Shown here piece by piece: positions 19,072 through 27,726 of a stretch of 64,000 nucleotides of DNA; position 1 is the stretch's first letter, and every line of letters starts with the position of its first letter. The stretch spans positions 1 through 64,000 of the forward strand of contig CAYRLG010000005.1 of NCBI GenBank assembly GCA_964425195.1, written 5' to 3'. The position numbers and the translations under genes are program-made. The notes under the pieces are model-generated. The model was not told where the DNA came from. It ran no database searches and was given only the letters and a program-made list of their open reading frames with translations. The DNA is from Desulfamplus sp964425195 (lineage in GTDB: Bacteria; Desulfobacterota; Desulfobacteria; Desulfobacterales; Desulfobacteraceae).

Positions 19072-19443
19072 ATGCCTACCATTAATCAATTAGTAAGAAA
19101 GGGAAGGACTAAAGTTGAAAAGAAACAGGGGACCCCTGCATTAAAAGGTGGACCTCAAAAAAGAGGAGTTTGTACAAGAGTATATACTTCAACCCCTAAA
19201 AAACCAAACTCTGCTCTTAGAAAGGTGGCAAGAGTTAGATTGACTACCGGACTTGAAGTTGCTGCATATATTCCTGGTATGGGGCATAACCTTCAGGAGC
19301 ATTCGGTTGTTCTTGTAAGAGGGGGAAGGGTAAAAGACCTTCCAGGTGTCCGTTATCATATCGTTCGAGGTACTCTTGATACTCTTGGTGTGGAGGACAG
19401 AAAGCAGGGAAGATCAAAATATGGAGCGAAACGACCTAAATAG
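19072..19443 (+). CDS. rpsL: 30S ribosomal protein S12
   Basis: A 123-residue decoding-site protein. The loops around TPKKPNSALRKVARVRL and GGRVKDLPGVRYH are intact, with lysine at the classical streptomycin positions, so no resistance change is seen. First gene of the str operon, with AAGGAG upstream. Confidence 0.97.
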   Translation: MPTINQLVRKGRTKVEKKQGTPALKGGPQKRGVCTRVYTSTPKKPNSALRKVARVRLTTGLEVAAYIPGMGHNLQEHSVVLVRGGRVKDLPGVRYHIVRGTLDTLGVEDRKQGRSKYGAKRPK

Positions 19444-19506
19444 GGGTTGTTTCTATGTTAATATTTTTTGATCTTGAAAATTTGAGTTTAAGGATTGGTG
19501 GATGAC

Positions 19507-19974
19507 ATGGCAAGAAAAAAAATTGTATCTGGGCATTTGCAGAAAAACGTTGAGCAAAAAGATCGTCTTGTGTCAAAATTTGTCAACTGTATTATGAGAG
19601 ATGGTAAAAAGAGTGCGGCACAAAAAGTCTTTAACGGTGCTTTGCTATTAATTGAGAGTAAAACTGGAGAGCATTCAATGAATGTGTTTGAGAAGGCTAT
19701 TAATAATATTAAGCCTTCTGTAGAGGTAAAATCTCGCAGAGTTGGGGGGTCAACTTATCAAGTCCCCACTGAAATAAAAGCATCAAGGCAGACCGCACTT
19801 GCATTTAGATGGCTGCTCAAGTTTAGCAGAACACGTTCTGAAAAAGGTATGATAAATAAATTAGCCGCCGAGCTATTAGATGCATATAATGAGCGTGGAG
19901 GAGCTGTAAAAAAGAAGGAAGATACTCATAAGATGGCAGAGGCAAATAAAGCTTTTGCTCATTTTAGATGGTAA
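19507..19974 (+). CDS. rpsG: 30S ribosomal protein S7
   Basis: A 155-residue primary 16S rRNA-binding protein that organises the 30S head. The start is set at ATG 19507 (protein MARKKIVSGHLQK), with GGTGG upstream; an extension from TTG 19495 adds four residues not seen in S7. In most bacteria fusA follows rpsG, but here tuf follows after 61 bases. Confidence 0.96.
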   Translation: MARKKIVSGHLQKNVEQKDRLVSKFVNCIMRDGKKSAAQKVFNGALLLIESKTGEHSMNVFEKAINNIKPSVEVKSRRVGGSTYQVPTEIKASRQTALAFRWLLKFSRTRSEKGMINKLAAELLDAYNERGGAVKKKEDTHKMAEANKAFAHFRW

Positions 19975-20035
19975 ATTTATAGTTGATATTATTTTAAAAA
20001 AAGTCCTGTTAATATTTCAGGGAGGATAAATAGAA

Positions 20036-21229
20036 ATGGCAAAAGAGAAATTTAATAGAAGCAAGCCGCATGTTAATATAGGAACGATAGGTCATATAGA
20101 TCATGGAAAGACGACGTTGACAGCAGCGATAACTAAGCATGCGGCACTTAAGGGTAACGGGACTTATGTTCCATTTGATGAGATAGACAAAGCTCCGGAA
20201 GAGCGAGAGCGTGGAATAACGATTGCGACAGCCCATGTTGAGTATGAGAGTGAGAAGAGGCATTATGCTCATGTAGATTGCCCTGGTCATGCAGATTATA
20301 TAAAGAACATGATAACCGGAGCAGCTCAGATGGATGGAGCAATACTTGTAGTGAGTGCAGATGATGGTCCGATGCCGCAGACAAGAGAGCACATTCTACT
20401 TGCACGTCAAGTAGGAGTACCGAGCATGGTAGTGTTTTTAAATAAGTGCGACATGGTAGATGATATGGAGTTGATAGAGCTTGTAGAGATGGAGTTAAGA
20501 GAGTTACTTGACAAGTACGATTTTCCAGGTGATGATACTCCTATAGTGAGAGGAAGTGCGTTAAAGGCGTTGGAGTGTGATGATCCAAATGGTGAAGATG
20601 CCAAGTGTATTACAGAGCTTTTAAGTGTACTGGATTCATATATTCCTGAGCCGCAAAGAGATATGGACAAAGATTTTCTTATGCCGATAGAGGATGTGTT
20701 TAGTATATCAGGTAGAGGAACGGTGGTGACGGGTAGGATAGAGAGAGGAGTAATCAAGGCTGGAGATGAGGTTGAGCTTGTAGGTATTAGAGAGACAGCA
20801 AAGACGATCTGCACGGGAGTAGAGATGTTTAGAAAGCTACTAGATGAAGGTCAAGCTGGAGATAATGTAGGTCTTCTTCTTAGAGGAACCAAGAGAGATG
20901 CAGTGGAGAGAGGTCAGGTAGTAGCCAAGCCCGGAAGTATAACGCCGCATACAAAGTTTAAAGCGGAGATATACTGTCTTAGTAAGGAAGAGGGAGGGCG
21001 TCATACCCCATTTTTTAGTGGTTATAGGCCACAGTTTTTCTTTAGGACTACAGATGTTACTGGTATATTGAGTCTTGCTGAGGGAGTAGAGATGATAATG
21101 CCAGGAGATAATGCAAGCATCACGGCAGAGCTGATAGCTCCGATTGCTATGGAGAAAGAGCTTAGATTTGCAATTAGAGAAGGTGGGCGTACTGTAGGTG
21201 CTGGGGTTATTGGTGAAATAATCGAATAA
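20036..21229 (+). CDS. tuf: Elongation factor Tu, copy 2
   Basis: The second 397-residue EF-Tu gene, in the tufA position between rpsG and rpsJ. Its coding sequence matches the first copy apart from residue 394 (Glu here, Val in copy 1) and the stop codon. The identical stretch begins just before the start codon at AGGATAAATAGAA and ends at the stop codon, while the flanks are unrelated. This supports recombination between two true loci rather than an assembly artefact. Confidence 0.98.
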   Translation: MAKEKFNRSKPHVNIGTIGHIDHGKTTLTAAITKHAALKGNGTYVPFDEIDKAPEERERGITIATAHVEYESEKRHYAHVDCPGHADYIKNMITGAAQMDGAILVVSADDGPMPQTREHILLARQVGVPSMVVFLNKCDMVDDMELIELVEMELRELLDKYDFPGDDTPIVRGSALKALECDDPNGEDAKCITELLSVLDSYIPEPQRDMDKDFLMPIEDVFSISGRGTVVTGRIERGVIKAGDEVELVGIRETAKTICTGVEMFRKLLDEGQAGDNVGLLLRGTKRDAVERGQVVAKPGSITPHTKFKAEIYCLSKEEGGRHTPFFSGYRPQFFFRTTDVTGILSLAEGVEMIMPGDNASITAELIAPIAMEKELRFAIREGGRTVGAGVIGEIIE

Positions 21230-21251
21230 TACATAAGAATATAAGGCTGTT

Positions 21252-21560
21252 ATGATAAAATCAAAAATCAGGATCAGGCTCAAAGCATACGATCATAAAC
21301 TACTTGATCAATCATCTATTGACATTGTGGATACAGCAAGGAAGACGGGTGCAAAGGTTGTAGGTCCAATACCTCTTCCTACAAAGATTAATAAATTTTG
21401 TGTTTTAAGATCTCCCCATGTGAATAAAAAATCCCGTGAGCAATTTGAAATCAGAACTCACAAAAGACTGATGGATATACTTGAGCCAACTCAACAGACA
21501 GTTGATGCACTTATGAAACTTGATCTTTCGCCAGGTGTTGATGTTCAGATAAAACTTTAA
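21252..21560 (+). CDS. rpsJ: 30S ribosomal protein S10
   Basis: A 102-residue S10 (also NusE, part of antitermination complexes). It starts MIKSKIRIRLKAYDHKLLDQ and contains the loop motif RSPHVNKKSREQFE. It lies 22 bases after tuf, which means the str and S10 operons are fused into one transcription unit or have an internal promoter not recognised here. Confidence 0.97.
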   Translation: MIKSKIRIRLKAYDHKLLDQSSIDIVDTARKTGAKVVGPIPLPTKINKFCVLRSPHVNKKSREQFEIRTHKRLMDILEPTQQTVDALMKLDLSPGVDVQIKL

Positions 21561-21608
21561 GCAAAGAGAGTGCCTTAAATACCATTTAAGGTCAGGCGGG
21601 AATTAATA

Positions 21609-22244
21609 ATGTGTAATGGAATGTTAGGAAAAAAAATTGGGATGACCAATGTTTTTGCTTCTGATGGTCGTCTTATCCCTGTAACTGTGGTTCAAGTTGG
21701 GCCATGTTACGTGACTCAGATCAAAGTAGATAAATCAGATGGATATAATGCTCTACAGTTAGGGTTTGGTGAAAAGAGTCTTGTAAAGGTAAACAAACCC
21801 GCTGCTGGGCATTTTTCAAAAAGTGGTTCCGCGGCCTTTTCAACTCTACGTGAATTTAGAGTTGATTCGCCTGAAAATTATAAATTAGGACAACTTATTA
21901 ATCTTGATATGTTTTCGGTAGGGCAAAAAGTAACTGTTTCTGGTATATCTAAGGGGCGTGGTTTTGCTGGAACTGTTAAAAGGCATGGATTTACCATGGG
22001 TCCTAAATCCCATGGAAGCCGAAATATTCGTGAACCAGGTTCTGTTGGATGTAGTGCATGGCCTTCAAGGATCATAAAGGGTAAAAAGATGCCCGGTCAC
22101 ATGGGTGTTGAGAGAAAGACCGTAAAAAATCTTGAGATCGTAGATATTAGACCTGAACAGAATTTAATTCTGATAAAAGGTGCATTGCCTGGAGCTAAAA
22201 CAGGTATTCTTGAGATTTATAAAACTAATTCAAAGCAGAAATAA
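21609..22244 (+). CDS. rplC: 50S ribosomal protein L3
   Basis: A 211-residue assembly-initiating protein near the peptidyl transferase centre. The conserved GKGRGFAG-type loop appears as SKGRGFAGTVKRHGF, followed by MGPKSHGSRNIREPGSVG. The ATG at 21609 has GGCGGGAA upstream; an ATG 12 bases later (MLGKKIGMT) would match other L3 N-termini more closely and is an alternative. Confidence 0.96.
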   Translation: MCNGMLGKKIGMTNVFASDGRLIPVTVVQVGPCYVTQIKVDKSDGYNALQLGFGEKSLVKVNKPAAGHFSKSGSAAFSTLREFRVDSPENYKLGQLINLDMFSVGQKVTVSGISKGRGFAGTVKRHGFTMGPKSHGSRNIREPGSVGCSAWPSRIIKGKKMPGHMGVERKTVKNLEIVDIRPEQNLILIKGALPGAKTGILEIYKTNSKQK

Positions 22245-22342
22245 GAGATAGAAGTAAATTTTTATTATTATAAAAATTACGCCAATTTGTATGATCTGAG
22301 TGCTTAGCTTAACTAAGTTGAGAGACAGATTGTTATTTAATT

Positions 22343-22386
22343 ACGACTGTGGGTATTGCAAAAATTTCGCAGTGAGGCATAGTCGT
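22343..22386 (+). promoter_or_regulatory. Intercistronic hairpin before rplD
   Basis: ACGACT (22343-22348) pairs with AGTCGT (22381-22386), with a short inner TGC/GCA pairing. It lies in an unusually long 166-base rplC-rplD gap, 24 bases before the rplD start. L4 represses the S10 operon in E. coli by binding a leader, so an L4-responsive element is a possible reading. No direct evidence of binding can be seen. Confidence 0.35.
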
Positions 22387-22410
22387 TATCATTACTTAAT
22401 GAGGAAGTAT

Positions 22411-23031
22411 ATGGCTGCTGTAGATGTTTTAAACAGATTAGGTGAAAGGGTGTCAGAAGTGAATCTTTCTGATGAGATATTCACCATTCCTGTAAAAAAG
22501 AGTGTGTTGCATGATGTTGTTAGAATGCAGCTTGCATCTCGACGCTCAGGAACTGCCGTTGCTAAAGGCAGATCAGATGTTGCTGGTAGTACAAGAAAGT
22601 TATACAGACAGAAAGGAACTGGAAATGCAAGGCCAGGAGGTATTAAATCTGCCCTTAGAAGGGGGGGTGGGATAATTTTTGGACCAGTTCAGAGATCTTA
22701 TGCTCATAAAGTCAATAAAAAAGTAAAAAATCTTGCCATGAAAATGGCTTTAAGTTCAAAGCTTCAGAACAACGAATTATTTGTTATTGATTCTTTTGGT
22801 TTAACTGGGATTAAAACAAAAGAGATTGTGAATGTAGCTCGTAATCTTGGCTTGAAAAATGTTTTAATCATCACTAATGATGATGATAAAGCCCTTTTTC
22901 TTTCCGCACGCAATATACCTGAAGTAAAAGTTCTTAAGTCTGAAGGGCTTAATGTATATGATATTCTTAAATATGACAATCTTCTGCTTGTAGAATCTTC
23001 CATCCAGGCAATTGAGGGGAGGTTTGTTTAG
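22411..23031 (+). CDS. rplD: 50S ribosomal protein L4
   Basis: A 206-residue protein lining the exit tunnel. The tunnel loop includes STRKLYRQKGTGNARPGG and RRGGGIIFGP. The start is set at ATG 22411 (MAAVDVLNRLGERV), which has GAGGAAG upstream and gives the normal length. An in-frame extension of 37 codons upstream crosses the hairpin at 22343-22386 and is rejected. Confidence 0.96.
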   Translation: MAAVDVLNRLGERVSEVNLSDEIFTIPVKKSVLHDVVRMQLASRRSGTAVAKGRSDVAGSTRKLYRQKGTGNARPGGIKSALRRGGGIIFGPVQRSYAHKVNKKVKNLAMKMALSSKLQNNELFVIDSFGLTGIKTKEIVNVARNLGLKNVLIITNDDDKALFLSARNIPEVKVLKSEGLNVYDILKYDNLLLVESSIQAIEGRFV

Positions 23032-23034
23032 ATA

Positions 23035-23322
23035 ATGATCGAATATGATATTATAAGACGACCAGTTCAAAGTGAAAAATCCAATTTGCAAAAGGAGCAG
23101 GCTAATCAGCTCGTTTTTGAAGTAGCGTCTAATGCAAATAGGGTGGAAATTAAGAATGCAATAGAGAAAATATTCAATGCAAAGGTGAAATCCGTCAACA
23201 CTTTAAATGTGAAGGGTAAGGTAAAGCGTAGAGGTAGGATACTTGGAAAGAGACGGAATTGGAAGAAAGCTATTGTAAGGCTAATGCCCGGGCAGAGAAT
23301 TGATTTTTTTGAAGGTGTTTAA
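23035..23322 (+). CDS. rplW: 50S ribosomal protein L23
   Basis: A 95-residue protein at the tunnel exit, the docking site for trigger factor and SRP. It contains RPVQSEKSN, NQLVFEVA and the loop KGKVKRRGRILGKRRNWKKA. It starts 3 bases after the rplD stop, with GGGGAGG in the end of rplD as ribosome site. Confidence 0.97.
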   Translation: MIEYDIIRRPVQSEKSNLQKEQANQLVFEVASNANRVEIKNAIEKIFNAKVKSVNTLNVKGKVKRRGRILGKRRNWKKAIVRLMPGQRIDFFEGV

Positions 23323-23334
23323 AGGGATAAGAAA

Positions 23335-24165
23335 ATGGCAATTAAGAAAACAAAGCCCACGTCACCCGGAAGAAGATCGCAGGAGTATTTTACATTTGAA
23401 GAAATTACTAAAGACAGACCTGAGCGATCTCTTATTAAAAAGTTAAAAAAAACGGGTGGAAGAAACTCATACGGAAGAATAACAAGTAGACATAAAGGTG
23501 GCGGTGCTAAGAAGCAATATAGAATAATTGATTTTAAAAGAGATAAAGATGGTATTCCTGCAAAAGTCAGTGCTATAGAGTACGATCCAAACCGTAGTGC
23601 ACGTATTGCTCTTTTAGTCTATGCTGATGGAGAGAAACGATATATACTTGCCCCTCGTGATATTTCTGTTGGTGATATTATTGAAACTGGTCCTCAGTCA
23701 GATATTAAGCCTGGAAACTGTCTTCCACTTGAAAATATTCCACTTGGCACGCGTATTCATAATATAGAGTTAAAGCAAAATAAGGGTGGACAAATAGTAA
23801 GAAGTGCGGGCACTTATGCAAGGCTTATGGCTAAAGAGGGTACTTATGCTCAGGTGCTTTTACCTTCAGGTGAAGTACGTATGATTCATATTAAATGTAA
23901 GGCAACTATTGGAAGAGTAGGCAATGAAAAGCATGGGGACGTTAGTATAGGTAAAGCTGGTCGTACTAGATGGCTTGGCAGACGTCCATCTGTTAGGGGT
24001 GTTGCAATGAACCCTGTTGATCATCCAATGGGTGGTGGTGAAGGAAGATCTTCTGGTGGAAGGCAGCCATGTACACCATGGGGTGTGCCGACAAAAGGCT
24101 ATAAAACCCGAACTAACAAGAGATCTAATCAGTATATAGTAAAAAGAAGGTCTAAGAAAAAATAA
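23335..24165 (+). CDS. rplB: 50S ribosomal protein L2
   Basis: A 276-residue protein needed for subunit joining and peptidyl transfer. The C-terminal motif GVAMNPVDHPMGGGEGRSSG contains the conserved histidine, and RNSYGRITSRHKGGGAKKQY marks the N-terminal RNA-binding part. 12 bases after rplW. Confidence 0.97.
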   Translation: MAIKKTKPTSPGRRSQEYFTFEEITKDRPERSLIKKLKKTGGRNSYGRITSRHKGGGAKKQYRIIDFKRDKDGIPAKVSAIEYDPNRSARIALLVYADGEKRYILAPRDISVGDIIETGPQSDIKPGNCLPLENIPLGTRIHNIELKQNKGGQIVRSAGTYARLMAKEGTYAQVLLPSGEVRMIHIKCKATIGRVGNEKHGDVSIGKAGRTRWLGRRPSVRGVAMNPVDHPMGGGEGRSSGGRQPCTPWGVPTKGYKTRTNKRSNQYIVKRRSKKK

Positions 24166-24179
24166 ATAGGTGATCTGAT

Positions 24180-24461
24180 ATGCCAAGATCGTTAAAAAAG
24201 GGGCCGTATATAGCCCAAGAGCTTTTGAAAAAGGTGTTAGCACTTCAAGATAATAAAGGTAATCAAGTAATAAAAACTTGGTCACGTAGATCAACTATTT
24301 TTCCAGAAATGGTTGGTATTACACTTGCTGTGCATAATGGAAAAAAATTTATTCCCGTCTTTGTCACAGAAAATATGGTAGGACATAAACTTGGTGAATT
24401 CTCACCAACACGGACTTTTTATGGTCATGCAGGCGATAAAAAATCTAAATTGAAAAAATAA
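24180..24461 (+). CDS. rpsS: 30S ribosomal protein S19
   Basis: A 93-residue 30S-head protein near the A-site finger. It contains MPRSLKKGPYI, IKTWSRRSTIFPEMVG and HKLGEFSPTRTFYGH, all standard S19 motifs. Follows rplB by 14 bases. Confidence 0.97.
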   Translation: MPRSLKKGPYIAQELLKKVLALQDNKGNQVIKTWSRRSTIFPEMVGITLAVHNGKKFIPVFVTENMVGHKLGEFSPTRTFYGHAGDKKSKLKK

Positions 24462-24493
24462 GCGGACGGGTTTTAACATTAAAGGATATACAG

Positions 24494-24829
24494 ATGGAAG
24501 TTAAGGCGGTAACTAAATATGTGCGTATTTCGCCGTTTAAACTGCGTGCACCTGTAGAAGCTGTAAAAGGGAAGAGAGTAGAAGATGCTTTAAATCTTCT
24601 AAAATTTATGCCCCTCAAGGCAGCCGGTATTATATCAAAGACCCTCAGGTCTGCAGTTGCTAATGCAGAACATAACAATGAGATAGATGTTGATGATCTT
24701 ATTGTAAAGAATATATCGGTGGATCATGGTCCCTCTTTGAAAAGATTCAGGGCCAGGGCTAGAGGCAGAGGTGCAAGGATTCTGAAAAGAACCAGCCATA
24801 TAACAGTCACAGTTGCGGAAACGGTCTAA
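24494..24829 (+). CDS. rplV: 50S ribosomal protein L22
   Basis: A 111-residue exit-tunnel protein. It begins MEVKAVTKYVRISPFKLR and ends with the hairpin region RFRARARGRGARILKRTSHI, where macrolide-resistance changes occur in other bacteria; nothing unusual is visible. Confidence 0.97.
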   Translation: MEVKAVTKYVRISPFKLRAPVEAVKGKRVEDALNLLKFMPLKAAGIISKTLRSAVANAEHNNEIDVDDLIVKNISVDHGPSLKRFRARARGRGARILKRTSHITVTVAETV

Positions 24830-24845
24830 ATAGGGAGGGAATGGC

Positions 24846-25493
24846 TTGGGCCAAAAAGTAAATCCAATTGGGTTAAGATTAGGTATCACAGGAACTTGGG
24901 ACTCCAGATGGTATGCTGATAAAGATTATGCTAATTTTGTATTTGAAGATTACAAAATTAGAAAATTCTTGAAAAAAAAGCTCTATCATGCTGGCGTTTC
25001 AAAAATTGAAATTGAACGTTTTTCTAAACGAATCAGAGTCAGAGTATTTGCCGCAAGACCTGGAATTATAATAGGTAAAAAAGGGGCTGATATAGCTCTT
25101 TTAAAGCAAGAACTTGAAAAAATTGTATCCCCTGAGGTTCTGATTGATATTAAAGAAGTTCGTAGACCTGAAATAGATGCTCAACTTGTGGCTGAAAATA
25201 TTGCTCTACAGCTTGAGCGCAGAATTGCATTTAGAAGAGCAATGAAAAGAAGTGTTACTTCTGCAATGAGATTTGGGGCTCAGGGAATAAAAATTATCTG
25301 CTCCGGAAGACTTGGTGGTGCAGAGATGGCCAGAACTGAGTGGTATAAAGAGGGAAGAATCCCACTCCACACACTCAGAGCTGATATGGATTATGGATTT
25401 ATTGAAGCACAAACTACTTATGGTACTATTGGTATTAAGGTTTTTGTATTTAAGGGTGAAGTGCTTAATTCCGAACAGAAAGTTACAGCTTAA
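24846..25493 (+). CDS. rpsC: 30S ribosomal protein S3
   Basis: A 215-residue mRNA-entry protein. The KH domain motif RPGIIIGKKGADI is at about 73-85, followed by the C-terminal domain with GRLGGAEMARTEWYKEGRIP. The start is TTG 24846, placed after GGGAGGG; the nearby ATG at 24841 is out of frame and stops at once. Confidence 0.96.
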   Translation: MGQKVNPIGLRLGITGTWDSRWYADKDYANFVFEDYKIRKFLKKKLYHAGVSKIEIERFSKRIRVRVFAARPGIIIGKKGADIALLKQELEKIVSPEVLIDIKEVRRPEIDAQLVAENIALQLERRIAFRRAMKRSVTSAMRFGAQGIKIICSGRLGGAEMARTEWYKEGRIPLHTLRADMDYGFIEAQTTYGTIGIKVFVFKGEVLNSEQKVTA

Positions 25494-25514
25494 TATGCTG
25501 GTAAGGAGATAATT

Positions 25515-25922
25515 ATGCTGAGTCCCAAAAAAGTAAAATACCGAAAGCGAATGCGAGGTAGGCTAAAGGGAAAACCCAGCAGGGGAACAGAGCTTAATTT
25601 TGGTGATTTTGGTCTTCAGGCTATTGAGTGTGGTTATATAAATGCGAGGCAGATTGAAGCTGCTCGTATTGCAATGACTCGTAAAATAAAAAGGCTCGGA
25701 AAGACATGGATCCGTTTTTTTCCTGATAAACCAATCACTAAAAAACCTGCTGAAGTTAGAATGGGTAAGGGTAAAGGTCCAACCGAAGGTTGGGTGGCAG
25801 CGGTAAGACCTGGTAAGATTCTTTATGAAATGGAAGGAGTACCGAGAGAACTTGCCATTGAAGCCCTTAAGCTTGCTGCAAGTAAGCTTTGTGTAAAAAC
25901 ACGCTTTGTTGAAAGGGTATAA
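25515..25922 (+). CDS. rplP: 50S ribosomal protein L16
   Basis: A 135-residue protein at the A-site side of the central protuberance. MLSPKKVKYRKRMRGR, GKPSRGTELNFG and the region RMGKGKGPTEGWVAAVRPGK are typical. AAGGAGAT upstream. Confidence 0.97.
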   Translation: MLSPKKVKYRKRMRGRLKGKPSRGTELNFGDFGLQAIECGYINARQIEAARIAMTRKIKRLGKTWIRFFPDKPITKKPAEVRMGKGKGPTEGWVAAVRPGKILYEMEGVPRELAIEALKLAASKLCVKTRFVERV

Positions 25923-25928
25923 TAACGC

Positions 25929-26126
25929 ATGAAGACAAGTGAAATCCGAGCCATGAGTGCAGACGAAATTCATACTAAACTGGCTGAGCTGAAAAAAGAG
26001 TTTTTTAATCTTCGTTTTCAGCATGGTGTAGGTCGGCTTGAAAACACAGCAATTCTCCCTAAAATCAAAAAGGATATAGCCAGATTGAAGACCATATCCA
26101 GGGAGATGAACTTAAATATTAGCTAA
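25929..26126 (+). CDS. rpmC: 50S ribosomal protein L29
   Basis: A 65-residue helical protein near the tunnel exit. It shows the pattern ELKKEFFNLRFQHGVGRLEN. It starts 6 bases after the rplP stop. Confidence 0.96.
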   Translation: MKTSEIRAMSADEIHTKLAELKKEFFNLRFQHGVGRLENTAILPKIKKDIARLKTISREMNLNIS

Positions 26127-26146
26127 ATTTGAGAAAAGTTGATGCC

Positions 26147-26404
26147 ATGAATGAAAGAGGAAGGAAGAAAGTACTACTGGGGACGGTAGTATCAGATAAA
26201 ATGGAGAAATCGGTTGTTGTGCAAGTAGAAAGATTTGTTCAACACACTGTTTACAAAAAATATATTAAAAAATACAAAAAGTACGCTGCTCATGACGAAA
26301 CGAATCAGTGTAAAACTGGTGATATTGTTAAAATTACAGAATCAAGGCCTTTGAGCAAAACAAAGAGATTTCGGGTCAGTGAGATTGTCAAAAGGGCAGT
26401 TTGA
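26147..26404 (+). CDS. rpsQ: 30S ribosomal protein S17
   Basis: A primary 16S-binding OB-fold protein of 85 residues from ATG 26147 (MNERGRKKVLLGTVVSDKME). An in-frame TTG at 26129 would add six residues. Neither start has a strong Shine-Dalgarno sequence, and 26147 is preferred because it gives the family N-terminus. The motif GDIVKITESRPLSKTKRF is at the C-terminal half. Confidence 0.93.
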   Translation: MNERGRKKVLLGTVVSDKMEKSVVVQVERFVQHTVYKKYIKKYKKYAAHDETNQCKTGDIVKITESRPLSKTKRFRVSEIVKRAV

Positions 26405-26422
26405 TTTAAGAGGAGTTGAAAA

Positions 26423-26791
26423 ATGATTCAAACAGAGACAAGATTGACTGTGGCAGACAACTCCGGAGCCAAGGAGCTTTATTGTATTAAAGTACTTGGT
26501 GGCTCGAAAAGACGTTATGCCGGCATTGGGGATGTTATTATTGTGTCAGTAAAAGAGGCTATACCCAACGCCAAAGTAAAAAAAGGCGATGTAGTAAAAG
26601 CTGTGATTGTCAGAACTAAAAAAGAGATTTCAAGACCCGATGGATCTATGATTAGATTTGATGACAATTCAGCAGTTATCATCAACAATTCCAACGAACC
26701 AGTTGGGACACGTATTTTCGGCCCGGTTGCAAGGGAACTGAGAGCCAAAAAGTTTATGAAAATAATCTCTTTGGCGCCTGAAGTTCTTTAA
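26423..26791 (+). CDS. rplN: 50S ribosomal protein L14
   Basis: A 122-residue intersubunit-bridge protein. It begins MIQTETRLTVADNSGAKELY and contains FDDNSAVIINNSNEPVGTRI then FGPVARELR. AAGAGGAG upstream. Confidence 0.97.
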   Translation: MIQTETRLTVADNSGAKELYCIKVLGGSKRRYAGIGDVIIVSVKEAIPNAKVKKGDVVKAVIVRTKKEISRPDGSMIRFDDNSAVIINNSNEPVGTRIFGPVARELRAKKFMKIISLAPEVL

Positions 26792-26828
26792 ATAACCGCT
26801 TCAGTTTAGTATTTTAAGAGGATTCCAA

Positions 26829-27158
26829 ATGGAAAGAATAAAAACAAAAATAAAAACTGACGATAAAGTTAAAATCATTGCCGGTAAAGATAAAGGAAAA
26901 ATCGGTAAGGTTTTAAAGGTGCTCAGAAAAAAAAATCGGGCTGTAGTTGAGAATGTAAATATTGCAAAGATTCATCAGAGACCTACCCAAGCAAATCCTC
27001 AGGGCGGTATTGTTGAGAAGCCAATGTCAATTGACTACTCTAATCTCATGCTAATGTGTAATAAATGTGTTACACCTGTTCGTATTGGCATGAGAGAGCT
27101 CGAGGATGGTAAAAAGGTAAGATTCTGCAGAAAATGCAATGAACAGATTGATGCTTAA
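26829..27158 (+). CDS. rplX: 50S ribosomal protein L24, with C-terminal zinc ribbon
   Basis: A 109-residue assembly initiator with a KOW domain (DDKVKIIAGKDKGKIGKVLK). The C-terminal part has paired cysteines at residues 77/80 and 100/103, so it probably binds zinc; such an extension occurs in a subset of bacterial L24 proteins and is missing in E. coli L24. Confidence 0.96.
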   Translation: MERIKTKIKTDDKVKIIAGKDKGKIGKVLKVLRKKNRAVVENVNIAKIHQRPTQANPQGGIVEKPMSIDYSNLMLMCNKCVTPVRIGMRELEDGKKVRFCRKCNEQIDA

Positions 27159-27180
27159 TATGCAGCCGAGGAGCAAAACG

Positions 27181-27717
27181 TTGAGCCTTAAAGATATATA
27201 TGAAAAAGAAGTCATACCAGAGTTAAAGAAAAATTTTGGTTATCAGAACATGATGCAGATTCCCACGCTGGAAAAGATCGTGTTAAATATAGGACTTGGA
27301 GAAGCAATCAAAAATGTAAAACTTCTTGATTCTGCTGTGGCAGATCTTGCTTTGATTGCTGGACAGAAGCCTGTAATAACAAAAGCCAGAAAATCTATAG
27401 CCGCTTTTAAACTTCGTGAAGGTATGCCAATTGGTTGTATGGTAACACTTCGTCGTGAAAAAATGTATAATTTTCTGGAGAAGTTGATCAATATAGCACT
27501 TCCACGTGTACGTGACTTCAAAGGCGTATCTGGAAAAGCATTTGATGGAAGAGGTAATTACAGCCTTGGCATTAAGGAACATATAATTTTTCCTGAAATT
27601 GACTATGATAAGACAGACAGCATTAAGGGACTTAATGTCTCTATAGTCACGACAGCAAAAACAGATGAAGAAGGCAAAACACTCCTGAAATTATTGGGTA
27701 TGCCTTTTAAAAACTAG
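27181..27717 (+). CDS. rplE: 50S ribosomal protein L5
   Basis: A 178-residue 5S rRNA-binding protein. The start is set at TTG 27181 (protein Met-SLKDIYEKEVIPELKKNFG), which has GAGGAG 7 bases upstream and gives the family length. The longer frame from ATG 27139 overlaps rplX and is unlikely. Motifs KIVLNIGLGEA and KPVITKARKSIAAFKLREG are present. Confidence 0.95.
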   Translation: MSLKDIYEKEVIPELKKNFGYQNMMQIPTLEKIVLNIGLGEAIKNVKLLDSAVADLALIAGQKPVITKARKSIAAFKLREGMPIGCMVTLRREKMYNFLEKLINIALPRVRDFKGVSGKAFDGRGNYSLGIKEHIIFPEIDYDKTDSIKGLNVSIVTTAKTDEEGKTLLKLLGMPFKN

Positions 27718-27726
27718 GAGGGAATT

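Noticed and set aside
22300..22410. N-terminal extension of L4
   Set aside because: It passes through a hairpin, lacks a ribosome site and does not resemble L4; ATG 22411 has GAGGAAG.
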